Source: an uncultured Mycoplasmatota bacterium (GTDB lineage Bacteria; Bacillota_I; Bacilli_A; RF39; UBA660). Taken from it: a DNA stretch of 44,857 bases. The stretch is from assembly GCA_946498975.1 (NCBI GenBank), contig CAMMQC010000010.1, forward strand, positions 1-44,857, read 5' to 3'. Positions 33,793 to 42,374 of the stretch are shown here, piece after piece; position 1 is the stretch's first letter; every line of letters starts with the position of its first letter. Made by a program: the position numbers and the translations under genes. A model generated the notes under the pieces. It did no database searches. It was not told where the DNA came from and saw only the letters and a list, made by a program, of their open reading frames with translations.

Positions 33793-34827
33793 TTAATTGT
33801 GAAGTCTTCTATAAGCTAATGCAGTACCTGCAAAACCTACAACTGTTAATCCTAAGAATAGTAATATTCCATCACTTGTTTCTGGATTTTCTTCATTACT
33901 AACTTCTTCTGTTTCTTCTGTAACATCAGTTACTGGTGTTAATTCTTCAAGAACTAAATTACCATCAGCATCAGTTGTAATATTATAATCATCAGTTACA
34001 TCCTCATTAACTGCCTTATCATAAATTGCATAATCACCTTTATCAGCAGCAGAGTTTAATGTTGCATTGGTAATATTAAAACTACTAAAATCTGGATTAG
34101 TACTATCAATTTGATGCCTAATAGCAGAATTTTCTACTGATGTAAACGTTCCACCCGTTACAGTAGCAGATCCTAAGTTATCTAAAGCAAAAGCACTTTG
34201 ACTAGTGAAAGTACCACCTGTAATTGTAACAGCAGTATTTTCATTATTTCTAATAACATCTTGTACTGCTTCAAAAGTACCTCCATTGATTGTCATAGTT
34301 GGTAAATCTGCACTTAATTCATTATACTTAATATTACCAATTAATGATGTTGTTGTTGAACCAGTTGTAAAGTTACCACCATTAATAGTAAGGTTAGCAC
34401 CTTCATTTCTAACTACATAGAAATCTAATGGTGTTGTAAAATTACCACTTTCAATTATTAAAGTTCCATAATTAGTAATAGGACCATAAGTTGAAGTTTC
34501 AACTTGACTAACAGTACCAGTTTTTCCTGCACTATTATCAACAATAGTTAAGGCACCACCTTCATTTACTTTAATAGTTTCAACTGCATCAGTATAGTTA
34601 ACTAAAGTATGCCCATTAAGATCAAGTACAACAGTTTCTCCAGCACTAACTATTAAATCTTCATCAGCATCTCCTGTTAATGTTAAATAGTAAATACCAT
34701 CCCTATTTTCTGATGTTACATTACTACCAGGATATTCTATATCAGCTGGTGAAATCGCTTCTACATTCATCATTCCAAAAGCAAAGAATGAAACGAATAT
34801 AGTAGCAAATAGACTAATTTTTTTCAT
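33793..34827 (-). CDS. Sortase-anchored surface protein with beta-helix-like repeats
   Basis: The protein has 344 aa. A signal peptide (MKKISLFATIFVSFFAFGMMNVEA) precedes a Thr/Gly/Asn-rich body with repeats of the form ITxGxFT (LTINGGNFTTG, MTINGGTFEA, VTITGGTFTS, ATVTGGTFTS), typical of a right-handed beta-helix. The C-terminus has an acidic linker, NPETSD, a hydrophobic helix and RRLHN, an NPXTS-type sorting signal. The gene for a class B sortase lies directly upstream. It has its own promoter (34878-34906) and terminator. Wall attachment is well supported; the binding target is unknown. Confidence 0.85.
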   Translation of the reverse strand: MKKISLFATIFVSFFAFGMMNVEAISPADIEYPGSNVTSENRDGIYYLTLTGDADEDLIVSAGETVVLDLNGHTLVNYTDAVETIKVNEGGALTIVDNSAGKTGTVSQVETSTYGPITNYGTLIIESGNFTTPLDFYVVRNEGANLTINGGNFTTGSTTTSLIGNIKYNELSADLPTMTINGGTFEAVQDVIRNNENTAVTITGGTFTSQSAFALDNLGSATVTGGTFTSVENSAIRHQIDSTNPDFSSFNITNATLNSAADKGDYAIYDKAVNEDVTDDYNITTDADGNLVLEELTPVTDVTEETEEVSNEENPETSDGILLFLGLTVVGFAGTALAYRRLHN

Positions 34828-34877
34828 TATACATCCTCCTTTATATAGATAAGTAGTCTCACCTTATCTTCACTATA

Positions 34878-34906
34878 AGCATACTAAAGATTTAGACTTA
34901 AGTCAA
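34878..34906 (-). promoter_or_regulatory. Promoter of the surface protein gene
   Basis: TTGACT (34901-34906), 17 nt, TATGCT (34878-34883). The leader carries a 7-bp hairpin (AGATAAG/CTTATCT) just before AAAGGAGG, which could influence message stability or ribosome access. Confidence 0.65.
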
Positions 34907-34977
34907 TCTCCTAAAATAATATTTTTTTAACAAGGCTTTATATACATTGCATATCAAAATATTAATTTGACACTTTT

Positions 34978-35832
34978 TTACCTAGTTTCTCTTTTTATTA
35001 ATTTAGCGTGCATAACAATTCTATTACCGAAGTTATCCTGACAAGTTGAGAGTGTTAGCACTTTATCATTTGTATTAACAGTTCCAGAAAAATCCACTTC
35101 ACTTCTACTTTTAATTGTATTTAAAAACTCTAAATAAGCTTCATTACTATTAAAACTAGGGGTTATATAATAACTTTCTTTAGGAATTGTATAAACACTA
35201 AATACTTGCCACATAGTATTTTCTATTGGAGTAGAAAGTCTTATAATATGATTATTTTTATTAGTATACCAAGAGCTATTAAGTATATTTTTTAAACTTC
35301 CAAACATAGATCCTGTCAATCTACTATGAGCATAAATAATAGTATTTTGATTAAAGTTAACTGCATCGTTTCTATAATCCATAAATACCCATCCTGCATC
35401 ATTAGAAGTTTTATCAAAAGCATGATTCAAATAATAACTATTATCAGTAGTTTGTACTATAGGATAATTAATGTTTGTTCCCTTTACTTGAATCCATCCT
35501 ACAGTATCAGGATTTTTGGCAAGTAGTTCATTAAAATCTACTTCCAAAAGACTCATTTTAATATAGTTCCAATAGTCATTATCTCTATTATCAGGAGGAT
35601 TAATGTTTTCAGTATTTTCAGTATCTTCTTTTTCTTTTACTTTAGTATCTTTAACTACATCGTCAGCAATAGTTTCTATTTCTTTATTATCATTATGCCA
35701 AGAATATAGTTTATAAGCAGAAAATATAAAGATACTGAGGAAAAACAATAAAAATACGACTATAACCCATTTTCTAAATCTTAATTTTTTCTTTTTTCTT
35801 TTCTTTTGTTGATACTCTGTCCTTGATTCCAT
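34978..35832 (-). CDS. srtB: Class B sortase
   Basis: The protein has 284 aa. One N-terminal membrane helix follows a basic stretch (KKRKKKKLRFRKW). The catalytic domain has the class B pattern: VGWIQVKGTNINYPIVQ, the histidine in IIYAHSR (about 169), TLSTC (Cys about 264) and the arginine in NRIVMHAKL (about 271). It cleaves a sorting signal and joins the substrate to the cell wall; the adjacent NPETSD protein is the obvious substrate. The start at 35832 has AAGGTGAT 7 nt upstream; a longer TTG-initiated frame would include that site. SrtB is a class name; pilus-type class B cannot be excluded. Confidence 0.88.
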   Translation of the reverse strand: MESRTEYQQKKRKKKKLRFRKWVIVVFLLFFLSIFIFSAYKLYSWHNDNKEIETIADDVVKDTKVKEKEDTENTENINPPDNRDNDYWNYIKMSLLEVDFNELLAKNPDTVGWIQVKGTNINYPIVQTTDNSYYLNHAFDKTSNDAGWVFMDYRNDAVNFNQNTIIYAHSRLTGSMFGSLKNILNSSWYTNKNNHIIRLSTPIENTMWQVFSVYTIPKESYYITPSFNSNEAYLEFLNTIKSRSEVDFSGTVNTNDKVLTLSTCQDNFGNRIVMHAKLIKRETR

Positions 35833-35874
35833 ATCTTTTATCACCTTAATCAATTATATACCAAAAAGGTTTAG

Positions 35875-35898
35875 AAAAAAAGCCCTATTAGGCTTTTT
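35875..35898 (-). terminator. Terminator of topA
   Basis: Stem AAAAAGCC/GGCTTTTT with a 6-nt loop and minus-strand T7, overlapping the topA stop. Confidence 0.85.
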
Positions 35899-37912
35899 CA
35901 TAATCACATTTACTACATTTTATTTTATTTTCTTTTTCTACCAACATCTCACCACAATTTGGACATTTTTGTCCAGTAGGTTTATCCCAAAAGGCTTCTT
36001 TACACTTAGGAAAGTTACTACAACCATAGAAAATCTTACCTCGTCTTGTTTTTCTTTCTAGTATTTTACCATCGCATTTAAGACAATTACATACTTCAAT
36101 TACTTGTTTCTCTTCCTTTTTTATGTATTTACATTCCGGATAATTAGAACAAGCGACAAACTCTCCATAACGACCAGTTCTTTTAACTAAAGGACTTCCA
36201 CACTCTGGACACATTTCCCCTGTCTCTTCTGCTTCCTTTTTCTCCATATCACTAAAAGCTTTCTTAACACGTGGTTCAAAGATATCATAAAACTCTTTTA
36301 AGACTTCATTCCAAACTAAATTACCATCGGCAATTTTATCAAGTTCTTCTTCCATATTTTTAGTGTATTCTACATTTATGATATCACTAAAGAACTCTTG
36401 CAGTTTATCAGTTGTCTCTATTCCAATTTCAGTTGGTACAAACTTTTTATCTTCTACTTTTACATAACCACGTTCTTTAATAGTATCAATAGTCTTAGCA
36501 TAAGTAGAAGGACGTCCTATTCCTAAATCTTCCATTTCTTTAATAAGCTTAGCTTCTGTATATCTTGCAGGTGGTTTTGTAAAATGTTGTTCAGATAAAA
36601 TGTCACTAGCTTTATAATTATTACCTTCCATAAGTTCAGGAATAATTTTATCTTCATTTTTCTCATAATCACTATATACTTTTAAGTAACCATCAAAGTT
36701 TAAAATACTTCCAGTTGCTTTAAACTTATAATCGTTATTATTGAAGATTAAAGTTGTACTATCCATAATTGCATCTGCCATAAGACTAGCAAGTGCTCTT
36801 TTATAGATTAAACTATATAGTTTAAACTCATCATTAGATAAATATTGTTTAACTTTTAATGGTTCTCTTAATATACTAGTAGGTCTAATTCCTTCATGAG
36901 CATCTTGCACATTATCTGTTTTCTTAGCATGTTTAGTATAACCAATATACTTTTTACCAAAATTCTCTTCAATATAATGAAAAGCACTACCTACAAACTC
37001 ATCAGAAAGTCTAATAGAGTCAGTTCTCATATAAGTAATAAGACCAACTGTTTCATCTCCTAAATCAATACCTTCATATAATTTCTGAGCGATAGACATG
37101 GTCTTTTTAGCCGTAAAGCCTAACTTAGTAGATGCTTCTTGTTGTAGAGTTGAAGTTATAAAAGGAGCACGACTAGCTTTCTTTCTTTTCTTTTTTTCTA
37201 TACTACTTAAGTTATAATCATCTCCTAAAGACTCTAATACCTTATTAGCTTCCAACTCATTATGAAGTTTAATATCTTCATCTTTATATTTAAAAAGATT
37301 CGCTTCTGTATCTTCGATGATAGCAGTTATTGTAAAGTACTCTTCTGGAACAAAAGCTTCTATTTCACGTTCTCTATCAACAATAAGTTTTAAGGCAACA
37401 CTTTGAACACGTCCGGCACTCTTCGCTTTTATTTTAGACTGTAATAACTTAGATAATCTAAAACCAATTATTCTATCAAGTATTCTTCTAGTCTCTTGAC
37501 TCTTAACTAAGTTATCATCTATTTTAGTAGGATGTTTAATTGCATCAAGTACTTTATCTTTAGTAATTTCATGAAATAACACTCTATCATAGTCTTTATC
37601 TTTAATATTTAAAGCTTCTTTCAAATGCCAAGAAATCGCTTCTCCCTCACGATCAGGGTCGGTTGCAAGTATTACATGTTCTGCATCTTTAACATCTTTT
37701 TTTAACTCTGTAATTATCTTTTTCTTACCCTTTAATGGTACATAATTAGGCTTAAATCCATTTTCTACATCAACACCAAGACCTAAATGTCCTGTAGTTG
37801 CTAAATCTCTAATATGTCCTTGGCTTGCTACTACTTTATAATCATTACCTAAGTATTTTTCAATAGTTTTACTTTTACTAGGACTTTCCACTATCACTAA
37901 GTTTTTAGACAT
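35888..37912 (-). CDS. topA: DNA topoisomerase I (type IA)
   Basis: The protein has 674 aa. The Toprim domain opens with LVIVESPSKSKTIEKYLG and contains ATDPDREGEAISWHL. The catalytic tyrosine is Tyr 294 in LITYMRTDSIRLS. Three zinc ribbons close the protein: CPECG with CSNYPEC, CNCLKC with CSNFPKC, and CPNCG with CSKCDYEKA. It relaxes negative supercoils by single-strand passage. It has a near-consensus promoter of its own. Length and zinc-ribbon number fit Bacillota TopA. Confidence 0.96.
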   Translation of the reverse strand: MSKNLVIVESPSKSKTIEKYLGNDYKVVASQGHIRDLATTGHLGLGVDVENGFKPNYVPLKGKKKIITELKKDVKDAEHVILATDPDREGEAISWHLKEALNIKDKDYDRVLFHEITKDKVLDAIKHPTKIDDNLVKSQETRRILDRIIGFRLSKLLQSKIKAKSAGRVQSVALKLIVDREREIEAFVPEEYFTITAIIEDTEANLFKYKDEDIKLHNELEANKVLESLGDDYNLSSIEKKKRKKASRAPFITSTLQQEASTKLGFTAKKTMSIAQKLYEGIDLGDETVGLITYMRTDSIRLSDEFVGSAFHYIEENFGKKYIGYTKHAKKTDNVQDAHEGIRPTSILREPLKVKQYLSNDEFKLYSLIYKRALASLMADAIMDSTTLIFNNNDYKFKATGSILNFDGYLKVYSDYEKNEDKIIPELMEGNNYKASDILSEQHFTKPPARYTEAKLIKEMEDLGIGRPSTYAKTIDTIKERGYVKVEDKKFVPTEIGIETTDKLQEFFSDIINVEYTKNMEEELDKIADGNLVWNEVLKEFYDIFEPRVKKAFSDMEKKEAEETGEMCPECGSPLVKRTGRYGEFVACSNYPECKYIKKEEKQVIEVCNCLKCDGKILERKTRRGKIFYGCSNFPKCKEAFWDKPTGQKCPNCGEMLVEKENKIKCSKCDYEKA

Positions 37913-37934
37913 CTAATCCCTTCTTTCATACAAA

Positions 37935-37963
37935 TTTATACATTACAAATATCACTTTGTCAA
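37935..37963 (-). promoter_or_regulatory. topA promoter
   Basis: TTGACA (37958-37963), 17 nt, TATAAA (37935-37940) on the minus strand. The -35 overlaps the stop of the gene upstream. Confidence 0.75.
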
Positions 37964-38478
37964 CAAAATTTTAATTTAAAAGTTACAATCAATGCTAATA
38001 TTCCACCTAACATAAACATTAATCCCACTATTATTGAAATATAATTTTTAGTATATGCATCACTAGGATTATTTTTATTATAATAAACTGTTTTCTTTCT
38101 ATTTTTAAGAATAAAACTCATAATACCACCACTACCTATTGATGATTTTACCATATATTCTTTATCATTAACTACATATTTAATAATTGGATACTTTGAC
38201 CACTTTGCACTTTCATTTAATTGTAACGGATTACTAACAATTCTTCCTTTTGTTTTAAGAAAACAATCAGGATATTTTTTCTTTGTTAATCTTCTATCAA
38301 CTATAATTACAACTAATCCAATTATAATCGCTTCTAATCCCATAATAATACTAGGAACAGTACCATCACTTTCAAATACTAAACACATAATTATAATAAT
38401 TAAAGCATTAATACAAATAATACCAAATATAATAATTAGGATAATAAATTCTTTATTAATATTCTTTAACTCTTTCAT
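37960..38478 (-). CDS. DUF3592-like membrane protein
   Basis: The protein has 172 aa. Two N-terminal membrane helices (FIILIIIFGIICINALIIII and an IIMGLEAIIIGLVVIIV helix) are followed by a soluble domain with KGRIVSNPLQ, YPIIKYVVNDKEYMVKS and KTVYYNKNNPSDAYTK, typical of DUF3592. A third helix closes the protein. Family function is unknown. It starts 1 nt after the RNase HII stop, so it is co-transcribed with that gene. Confidence 0.7.
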   Translation of the reverse strand: MKELKNINKEFIILIIIFGIICINALIIIIMCLVFESDGTVPSIIMGLEAIIIGLVVIIVDRRLTKKKYPDCFLKTKGRIVSNPLQLNESAKWSKYPIIKYVVNDKEYMVKSSIGSGGIMSFILKNRKKTVYYNKNNPSDAYTKNYISIIVGLMFMLGGILALIVTFKLKFC

Positions 38479-38479
38479 A

Positions 38480-39457
38480 TTACTTCACCTTTTCTAAATA
38501 TTCACTAACAGGTCCATAACTCTTTCTGTGCTCATCCAAAATACCATATTTTTTAATAGCATCTAAATGCTTCTTAGTAGGATAACCTTTATTATTCTTA
38601 AAGTCATACATAGGGTATTTTAAATCTAACTCATCTAACATTCTATCTCTTGTTACTTTAGCAATAACAGATGCTGCACTTATAGTAATACTTTTTAAAT
38701 CTCCTTTAATAATAGAAGTTGTAGGTATATCTATATCTAACCTCATCGCATCTATTAAGATATGTTCTATTTTACAAGAACAATTGTTAATTGCCTCTTT
38801 CATTGCCATCTTTGTCGCCTCATAAATATTAACTTCATCTATTACTTTTTCTGATATTATTCCAACACCAACTCCTAGCGCTTGTCTCATAATCTCATCA
38901 TAAAAATACTCCCTTTTCTTTTCACTAAGTTTTTTAGAATCAGTTAAGCCATCTAAATTAAAATGTTCTGGTAAAACAACACAAGCAGCGACAACAGGGC
39001 CTACTAAAGGACCTCTTCCTACTTCATCAACTCCAGCGATAAAGTTTATCCCTTCTCCTCTTAGTTTTCTTTCAAAATAATAATTATCTTTAAAACATAC
39101 TTTTAGTTCTAATTCTTTAATTAATTTCTTATCTTTAGGTCTATTTAATATTTTCTTTATTTCTAAGCAGTCTTCTAACGATAAGAATCTATAACTATTA
39201 ATTAAAACTACATTTTGATATTCAGGTAAATTACATCCTATTTCAAAACAATCTTTATATTTTATTTCTACTCCAAAAGCTCCTATTCTAGTAGGCCAAT
39301 CTAACTCATCATAAAACTCTTTAGAACAAGTTAAATCTATATCATCTGTTTCATCTATTATATCTTGAACTACTAAAGAAGCTCCACTAATTACTATATA
39401 CTTATCTTTAGGTAAATCTAATTTTTCTAACTCTTTAAATATCTCTAACTTATTCAT
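38480..39457 (-). CDS. rnhB: RNase HII with N-terminal nucleotidyltransferase-like domain
   Basis: The protein has 325 aa; ordinary RNase HII is about 200-260. Residues 135-325 are a full RNase HII domain with the catalytic acids in GVDEVGRG (Asp 144, Glu 145), LIDAMRLD (Asp 236) and VTRDRM (Asp 271), which removes ribonucleotides and RNA-DNA hybrids. Residues 1-115 add a segment with VISGASLVVQD, DETDDIDLT and FLSLEDCLEIKKIL, resembling small nucleotidyltransferase-like (DUF1814/MNT-type) domains with a DDID metal motif. GGATG lies before the ATG and no internal start with a ribosome binding site is evident at the junction, so it appears to be a true fusion. Confidence 0.85.
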   Translation of the reverse strand: MNKLEIFKELEKLDLPKDKYIVISGASLVVQDIIDETDDIDLTCSKEFYDELDWPTRIGAFGVEIKYKDCFEIGCNLPEYQNVVLINSYRFLSLEDCLEIKKILNRPKDKKLIKELELKVCFKDNYYFERKLRGEGINFIAGVDEVGRGPLVGPVVAACVVLPEHFNLDGLTDSKKLSEKKREYFYDEIMRQALGVGVGIISEKVIDEVNIYEATKMAMKEAINNCSCKIEHILIDAMRLDIDIPTTSIIKGDLKSITISAASVIAKVTRDRMLDELDLKYPMYDFKNNKGYPTKKHLDAIKKYGILDEHRKSYGPVSEYLEKVK

Positions 39458-39485
39458 AAACTACATCCTTTACTTTTAACTATCC

Positions 39486-40190
39486 CTATATATTATTTAC
39501 ACTATAATAAAATATTTTCGCATGATTTGTAATATATTGATAATTTTCTTTATTTTTTCTATTCTTTTCTAAAAAATTTATTACTATAGATATATCATCA
39601 GCATCTTCCATCTTTACCATTACTTCTTTACCTATACTTAACTGTTCAGACATTATCTTTTCATTTAACATACTAGGTATAAAGATATAAAAATCTACAT
39701 CTATATAACTACCACTATCTTCACTTAAAACTACTCCATTTTTTCTATTAGTAAACACTCTAATAATTTGATATAAAAGATTATAACTACTACTACAAAC
39801 ATAAATATCTAAGTTAGGAAATCTATCCGTTACTTTCTTAACTTCCTCTGTATAACTTAAATTATTAGAAACTATTTTTTGATAATCTTCTATAAGTAAT
39901 GCTTCATTCAAAGGTAATAAGTTAATAATAATTTTTCCTTTAAAGTTATTTAACATATTAAGAGCTTGGTCTAATGTTAAAATATCATAATAAGTTAATT
40001 CGCTTAAATTATTATTTTGTATTGTATTAATAGTTATCTTATTAGTAGTTACAGGTGAAAACACCAATACTTGTTTATCTTTAGTCATAACTATATCTAA
40101 CATAACACCAGTTAAACCTTCTAAACTATTAACAGACTCAATAAAGGTTTTATTATTATACAAATTACTTTTATGAGCGATAATCTTCAT
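39486..40190 (-). CDS. Degenerate glycerophosphodiester phosphodiesterase-like protein
   Basis: The protein has 234 aa. The N-terminus MKIIAHKSNLYNNKTFIESV and then GVMLDIVMTKDKQVLVFSPVT follows the GDPD layout (AHRG, ExD, TKDG-VV-HD). The second catalytic histidine position reads SP instead of HD, and the glutamate of the ExD motif is replaced, so it is probably not an active phosphodiesterase. The start at 40190 has AGAAAGGAT about 10 nt upstream; an ATG inside that site would give four more residues. It lies between rnhB and yqeY. A binding or structural role is possible. Confidence 0.6.
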   Translation of the reverse strand: MKIIAHKSNLYNNKTFIESVNSLEGLTGVMLDIVMTKDKQVLVFSPVTTNKITINTIQNNNLSELTYYDILTLDQALNMLNNFKGKIIINLLPLNEALLIEDYQKIVSNNLSYTEEVKKVTDRFPNLDIYVCSSSYNLLYQIIRVFTNRKNGVVLSEDSGSYIDVDFYIFIPSMLNEKIMSEQLSIGKEVMVKMEDADDISIVINFLEKNRKNKENYQYITNHAKIFYYSVNNI

Positions 40191-40200
40191 AATAAAAACC

Positions 40201-40239
40201 ATCCTTTCTTCTATAGAATATGTAGAAAGGATAGTTTTT
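40201..40239 (-). terminator. Terminator-like hairpin overlapping a ribosome binding site
   Basis: Stem ATCCTTTCT/AGAAAGGAT (40201-40209 with 40224-40232) follows the yqeY stop. On the minus strand it ends in GGTTTTTATT. The 3' arm contains the AGAAAGGAT that serves as the binding site for the GDPD-like gene. Confidence 0.65.
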
Positions 40240-40677
40240 TTAACTTAATTTCGCTTTTATTTTACTAGATACTTCTTTCATATCACATCTACCTTTAACT
40301 TTAGGAGTAACTACTTTCATTACTTTACCCATATCTTTTATAGAAGATGCTTCTGTTTCCATAAAGGCCTCATCTATTATTTTATCTACTTCTTCATCTG
40401 TTAATGGTTCTGGTAGATATTCTTTAATAATAGCGATTTCTTTATCCAATCCCTCTACTAAATCATTTCTACCCGCCTTACTAAACTCTAATCTAGATTC
40501 TTCTCTTGTTTTTAACTCTTTAGCAAGAACATCGATAACTACTTCATCAGTTATTTCTATTTTTTTATCAATTCTCTCTTTATCAATAGAACCCTTAATC
40601 ATTCTAATAACAGAAAGTTTAAACTTATCTTGTTCTTTCATTGCTTTTACCATATCACTTTTAATTTTATCAAACAT
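40240..40677 (-). CDS. yqeY: YqeY/GatB-domain family protein
   Basis: The protein has 145 aa, the usual YqeY length. Typical features are the start FDKIKSDMVKAMKEQDKFKLSVIRM, EIAIIKEYLPEPLTDEEVDKII and the end SIKDMGKVMKVVTPKVKGRCDMKEVSSKIKAKL (given here only in part). The fold resembles the tail domain of GatB that contacts tRNA, but the cellular function is not settled. It lies 2 nt after the anchored hypothetical protein in a packed operon. Confidence 0.88.
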   Translation of the reverse strand: MFDKIKSDMVKAMKEQDKFKLSVIRMIKGSIDKERIDKKIEITDEVVIDVLAKELKTREESRLEFSKAGRNDLVEGLDKEIAIIKEYLPEPLTDEEVDKIIDEAFMETEASSIKDMGKVMKVVTPKVKGRCDMKEVSSKIKAKLS

Positions 40678-40679
40678 AA

Positions 40680-41333
40680 CTATTCCTCCTTACTTGTAAC
40701 TATTTCTTTACTAGTTAAATAATAGTTTTTACCATCTTTAGTAAATGTAAAATTATACGTATCTTTAACTGTTCCAAATACTCCATCTAAAACTTCTACT
40801 GTTAAAATAATATTTTCATCATCATCTAAAGTAGCGTCACTTAATTTCATATTAACAGGATCTACACTAACTTCTTCATCTTTAGTGAAAATTGCATAGC
40901 CTTCCATCTCCTCATCATAAAAAGCATAATGATTAGGATCTATTTCAAAAGAAGTTGGTGTTAAAGTTATATTAGGTCCATAAATATCTTTAACAGACTT
41001 TTCAATATCCTTACTAGGAATAAAATCAACTATTCCTTCACAACTATACCCAGTAGTATCATCAATAGTATTAACGACATCACAATTAATAGATTCACTA
41101 ATATCCATATTTTTATAGCCATAATATAACATAATTCTAGGACTCATAACATCCAAAGATTCTACATCATTATAGGCAATTTTTTCATATAGAGCTTTAG
41201 TCTCTTTATCATTAGTAGAAATACTATTATCATTACTATTTAATTTTTTATAAGCAAAGATAATACCCCCTACTACTAATTCTAAGATAATAATTATAAT
41301 TAAAACTTTTATCCAAGTATTATTTTTTTTCAA
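40680..41333 (-). CDS. Membrane-anchored hypothetical protein
   Basis: The protein has 217 aa. One N-terminal hydrophobic helix (VLIIIIILELVVGGIIFAY) anchors an outside domain with acidic and Asn-rich segments and two cysteines (NCDVV, SCEGI). SPRIMLYYGYKNMDIS and the TYNFTFTKDGKNYYLTSKE end suggest a small alpha/beta domain. I do not recognise a family. It sits between a small membrane protein and yqeY in one operon. Confidence 0.55.
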   Translation of the reverse strand: MKKNNTWIKVLIIIIILELVVGGIIFAYKKLNSNDNSISTNDKETKALYEKIAYNDVESLDVMSPRIMLYYGYKNMDISESINCDVVNTIDDTTGYSCEGIVDFIPSKDIEKSVKDIYGPNITLTPTSFEIDPNHYAFYDEEMEGYAIFTKDEEVSVDPVNMKLSDATLDDDENIILTVEVLDGVFGTVKDTYNFTFTKDGKNYYLTSKEIVTSKEE

Positions 41334-41344
41334 AATAACACCTC

Positions 41345-41659
41345 CTATATCTTTTTCTTCTTAATAAAGAACTTAGTATTATAAAATAAGAATATAGCCA
41401 TTATTACAATATAGGCCCAAGCGATAATTGTATAAAGAATCCCATCAGTATAACTACCTACAATTGCTAAAATACTTTCAGGAATATAATTATCAATTAC
41501 GGCGGCAAGGTCAGGAAGGCCTATATTATTTTTAATAAATGTTAATATTCTTAAGAAGATATCTACAATTCCTATAAAATAAACAAAACTTGAAAATCTT
41601 CTAAAATACATAACAACTATTAATATTAAAACAACTAATACCACTAAATCAATATACAT
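41345..41659 (-). CDS. Small membrane protein
   Basis: The protein has 104 aa with two or three hydrophobic helices (DLVVLVVLILIVVMYF, FVYFIGIVDIFLRIL, GILYTIIAWAYIVIMAIFLFY) and a basic end (FIKKKKI). The start at 41659 has AAGGAG 8 nt upstream; a GTG two codons earlier is too close to that site. It lies between the beta-lactamase-fold hydrolase and the anchored hypothetical protein. No family is recognised. Confidence 0.55.
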   Translation of the reverse strand: MYIDLVVLVVLILIVVMYFRRFSSFVYFIGIVDIFLRILTFIKNNIGLPDLAAVIDNYIPESILAIVGSYTDGILYTIIAWAYIVIMAIFLFYNTKFFIKKKKI

Positions 41660-41671
41660 AACCACAACTCC

Positions 41672-42208
41672 TTACTTCTCTATAAAATATAAATTATACT
41701 GTTTTTCTCTACCTAAAGTAGTTTCATCTCCATGGCCTGGATATAAAGCAATGGAATCATCATAAGTTTTAATCTTTTTAATAGATTTATCCATCTCTTC
41801 ACTACTCCCAGTAGGAAGGTCACATCTACCAACAGTATCTCTAAAGATAAAATCTCCTACAAACATAGCATTATCTTCTTTAAAGTAAAAAGTAACTGAA
41901 TCACTACTATGACCCGGAGTCATTATAGGAATAAATTTAAAGGTTCCAACCTCAACTTCTTTCATATCAGTAAGATTACTCTTCTTAAATATTTTTAATC
42001 TCCTATTAGAATTTAAAAAGTCGCGCAAAGCTCCTATATGATCAAAATGAGCATGAGTAACTAAAACTCCTATAATTTTGTCAGTTCCAACTAATTCTTT
42101 AATATTTTTACTATCACTACCAGGATCTACTATTAGACAAGTTCCATCCTTACTTAACACATAACAATTCTCTTCTAATGCTCCTGTTACTATCTTTTTA
42201 ATCTCCAT
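41672..42208 (-). CDS. Metallo-beta-lactamase-fold hydrolase (glyoxalase II/YcbL-like)
   Basis: The protein has 178 aa. The metal site is complete: HAHFDH (His 52, His 54, Asp 56, His 57), MTPGHSSDS (His 100), VGDFIFRDTVGRCDLP (Asp 119) and YPGHG (His 159). Length and the GRCDLPTGS segment fit the short single-domain group that hydrolyses thioesters or related substrates rather than full glyoxalase II. It is first in an operon of five or more genes and has a good promoter. Confidence 0.85.
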   Translation of the reverse strand: MEIKKIVTGALEENCYVLSKDGTCLIVDPGSDSKNIKELVGTDKIIGVLVTHAHFDHIGALRDFLNSNRRLKIFKKSNLTDMKEVEVGTFKFIPIMTPGHSSDSVTFYFKEDNAMFVGDFIFRDTVGRCDLPTGSSEEMDKSIKKIKTYDDSIALYPGHGDETTLGREKQYNLYFIEK

Positions 42209-42233
42209 AAATTATCTCCTATCTACATAATAT

Positions 42234-42262
42234 ATGATAGAGAAATTTAACTTAAACGTCAA
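42234..42262 (-). promoter_or_regulatory. Promoter of the hydrolase operon
   Basis: TTGACG (42257-42262), 17 nt, TATCAT (42234-42239) on the minus strand, 26 nt before the ATG. Confidence 0.7.
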
Positions 42263-42374
42263 GCGAAAAAAAACATTTATTTGTTATTTTTTTACCTTTA
42301 CTTCTTACAAGTATATTCTCTTATATTATTTTTTTAACTCCTAATATAATATATTTAATTTAGTAAAAACAAAC

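Noticed and set aside
42209-42374. Gene or RNA in the gap between the Xer gene and the hydrolase
   Set aside because: Apart from the hydrolase promoter it is AT-rich sequence with T runs, and no frame with a ribosome site or a strong hairpin is visible.
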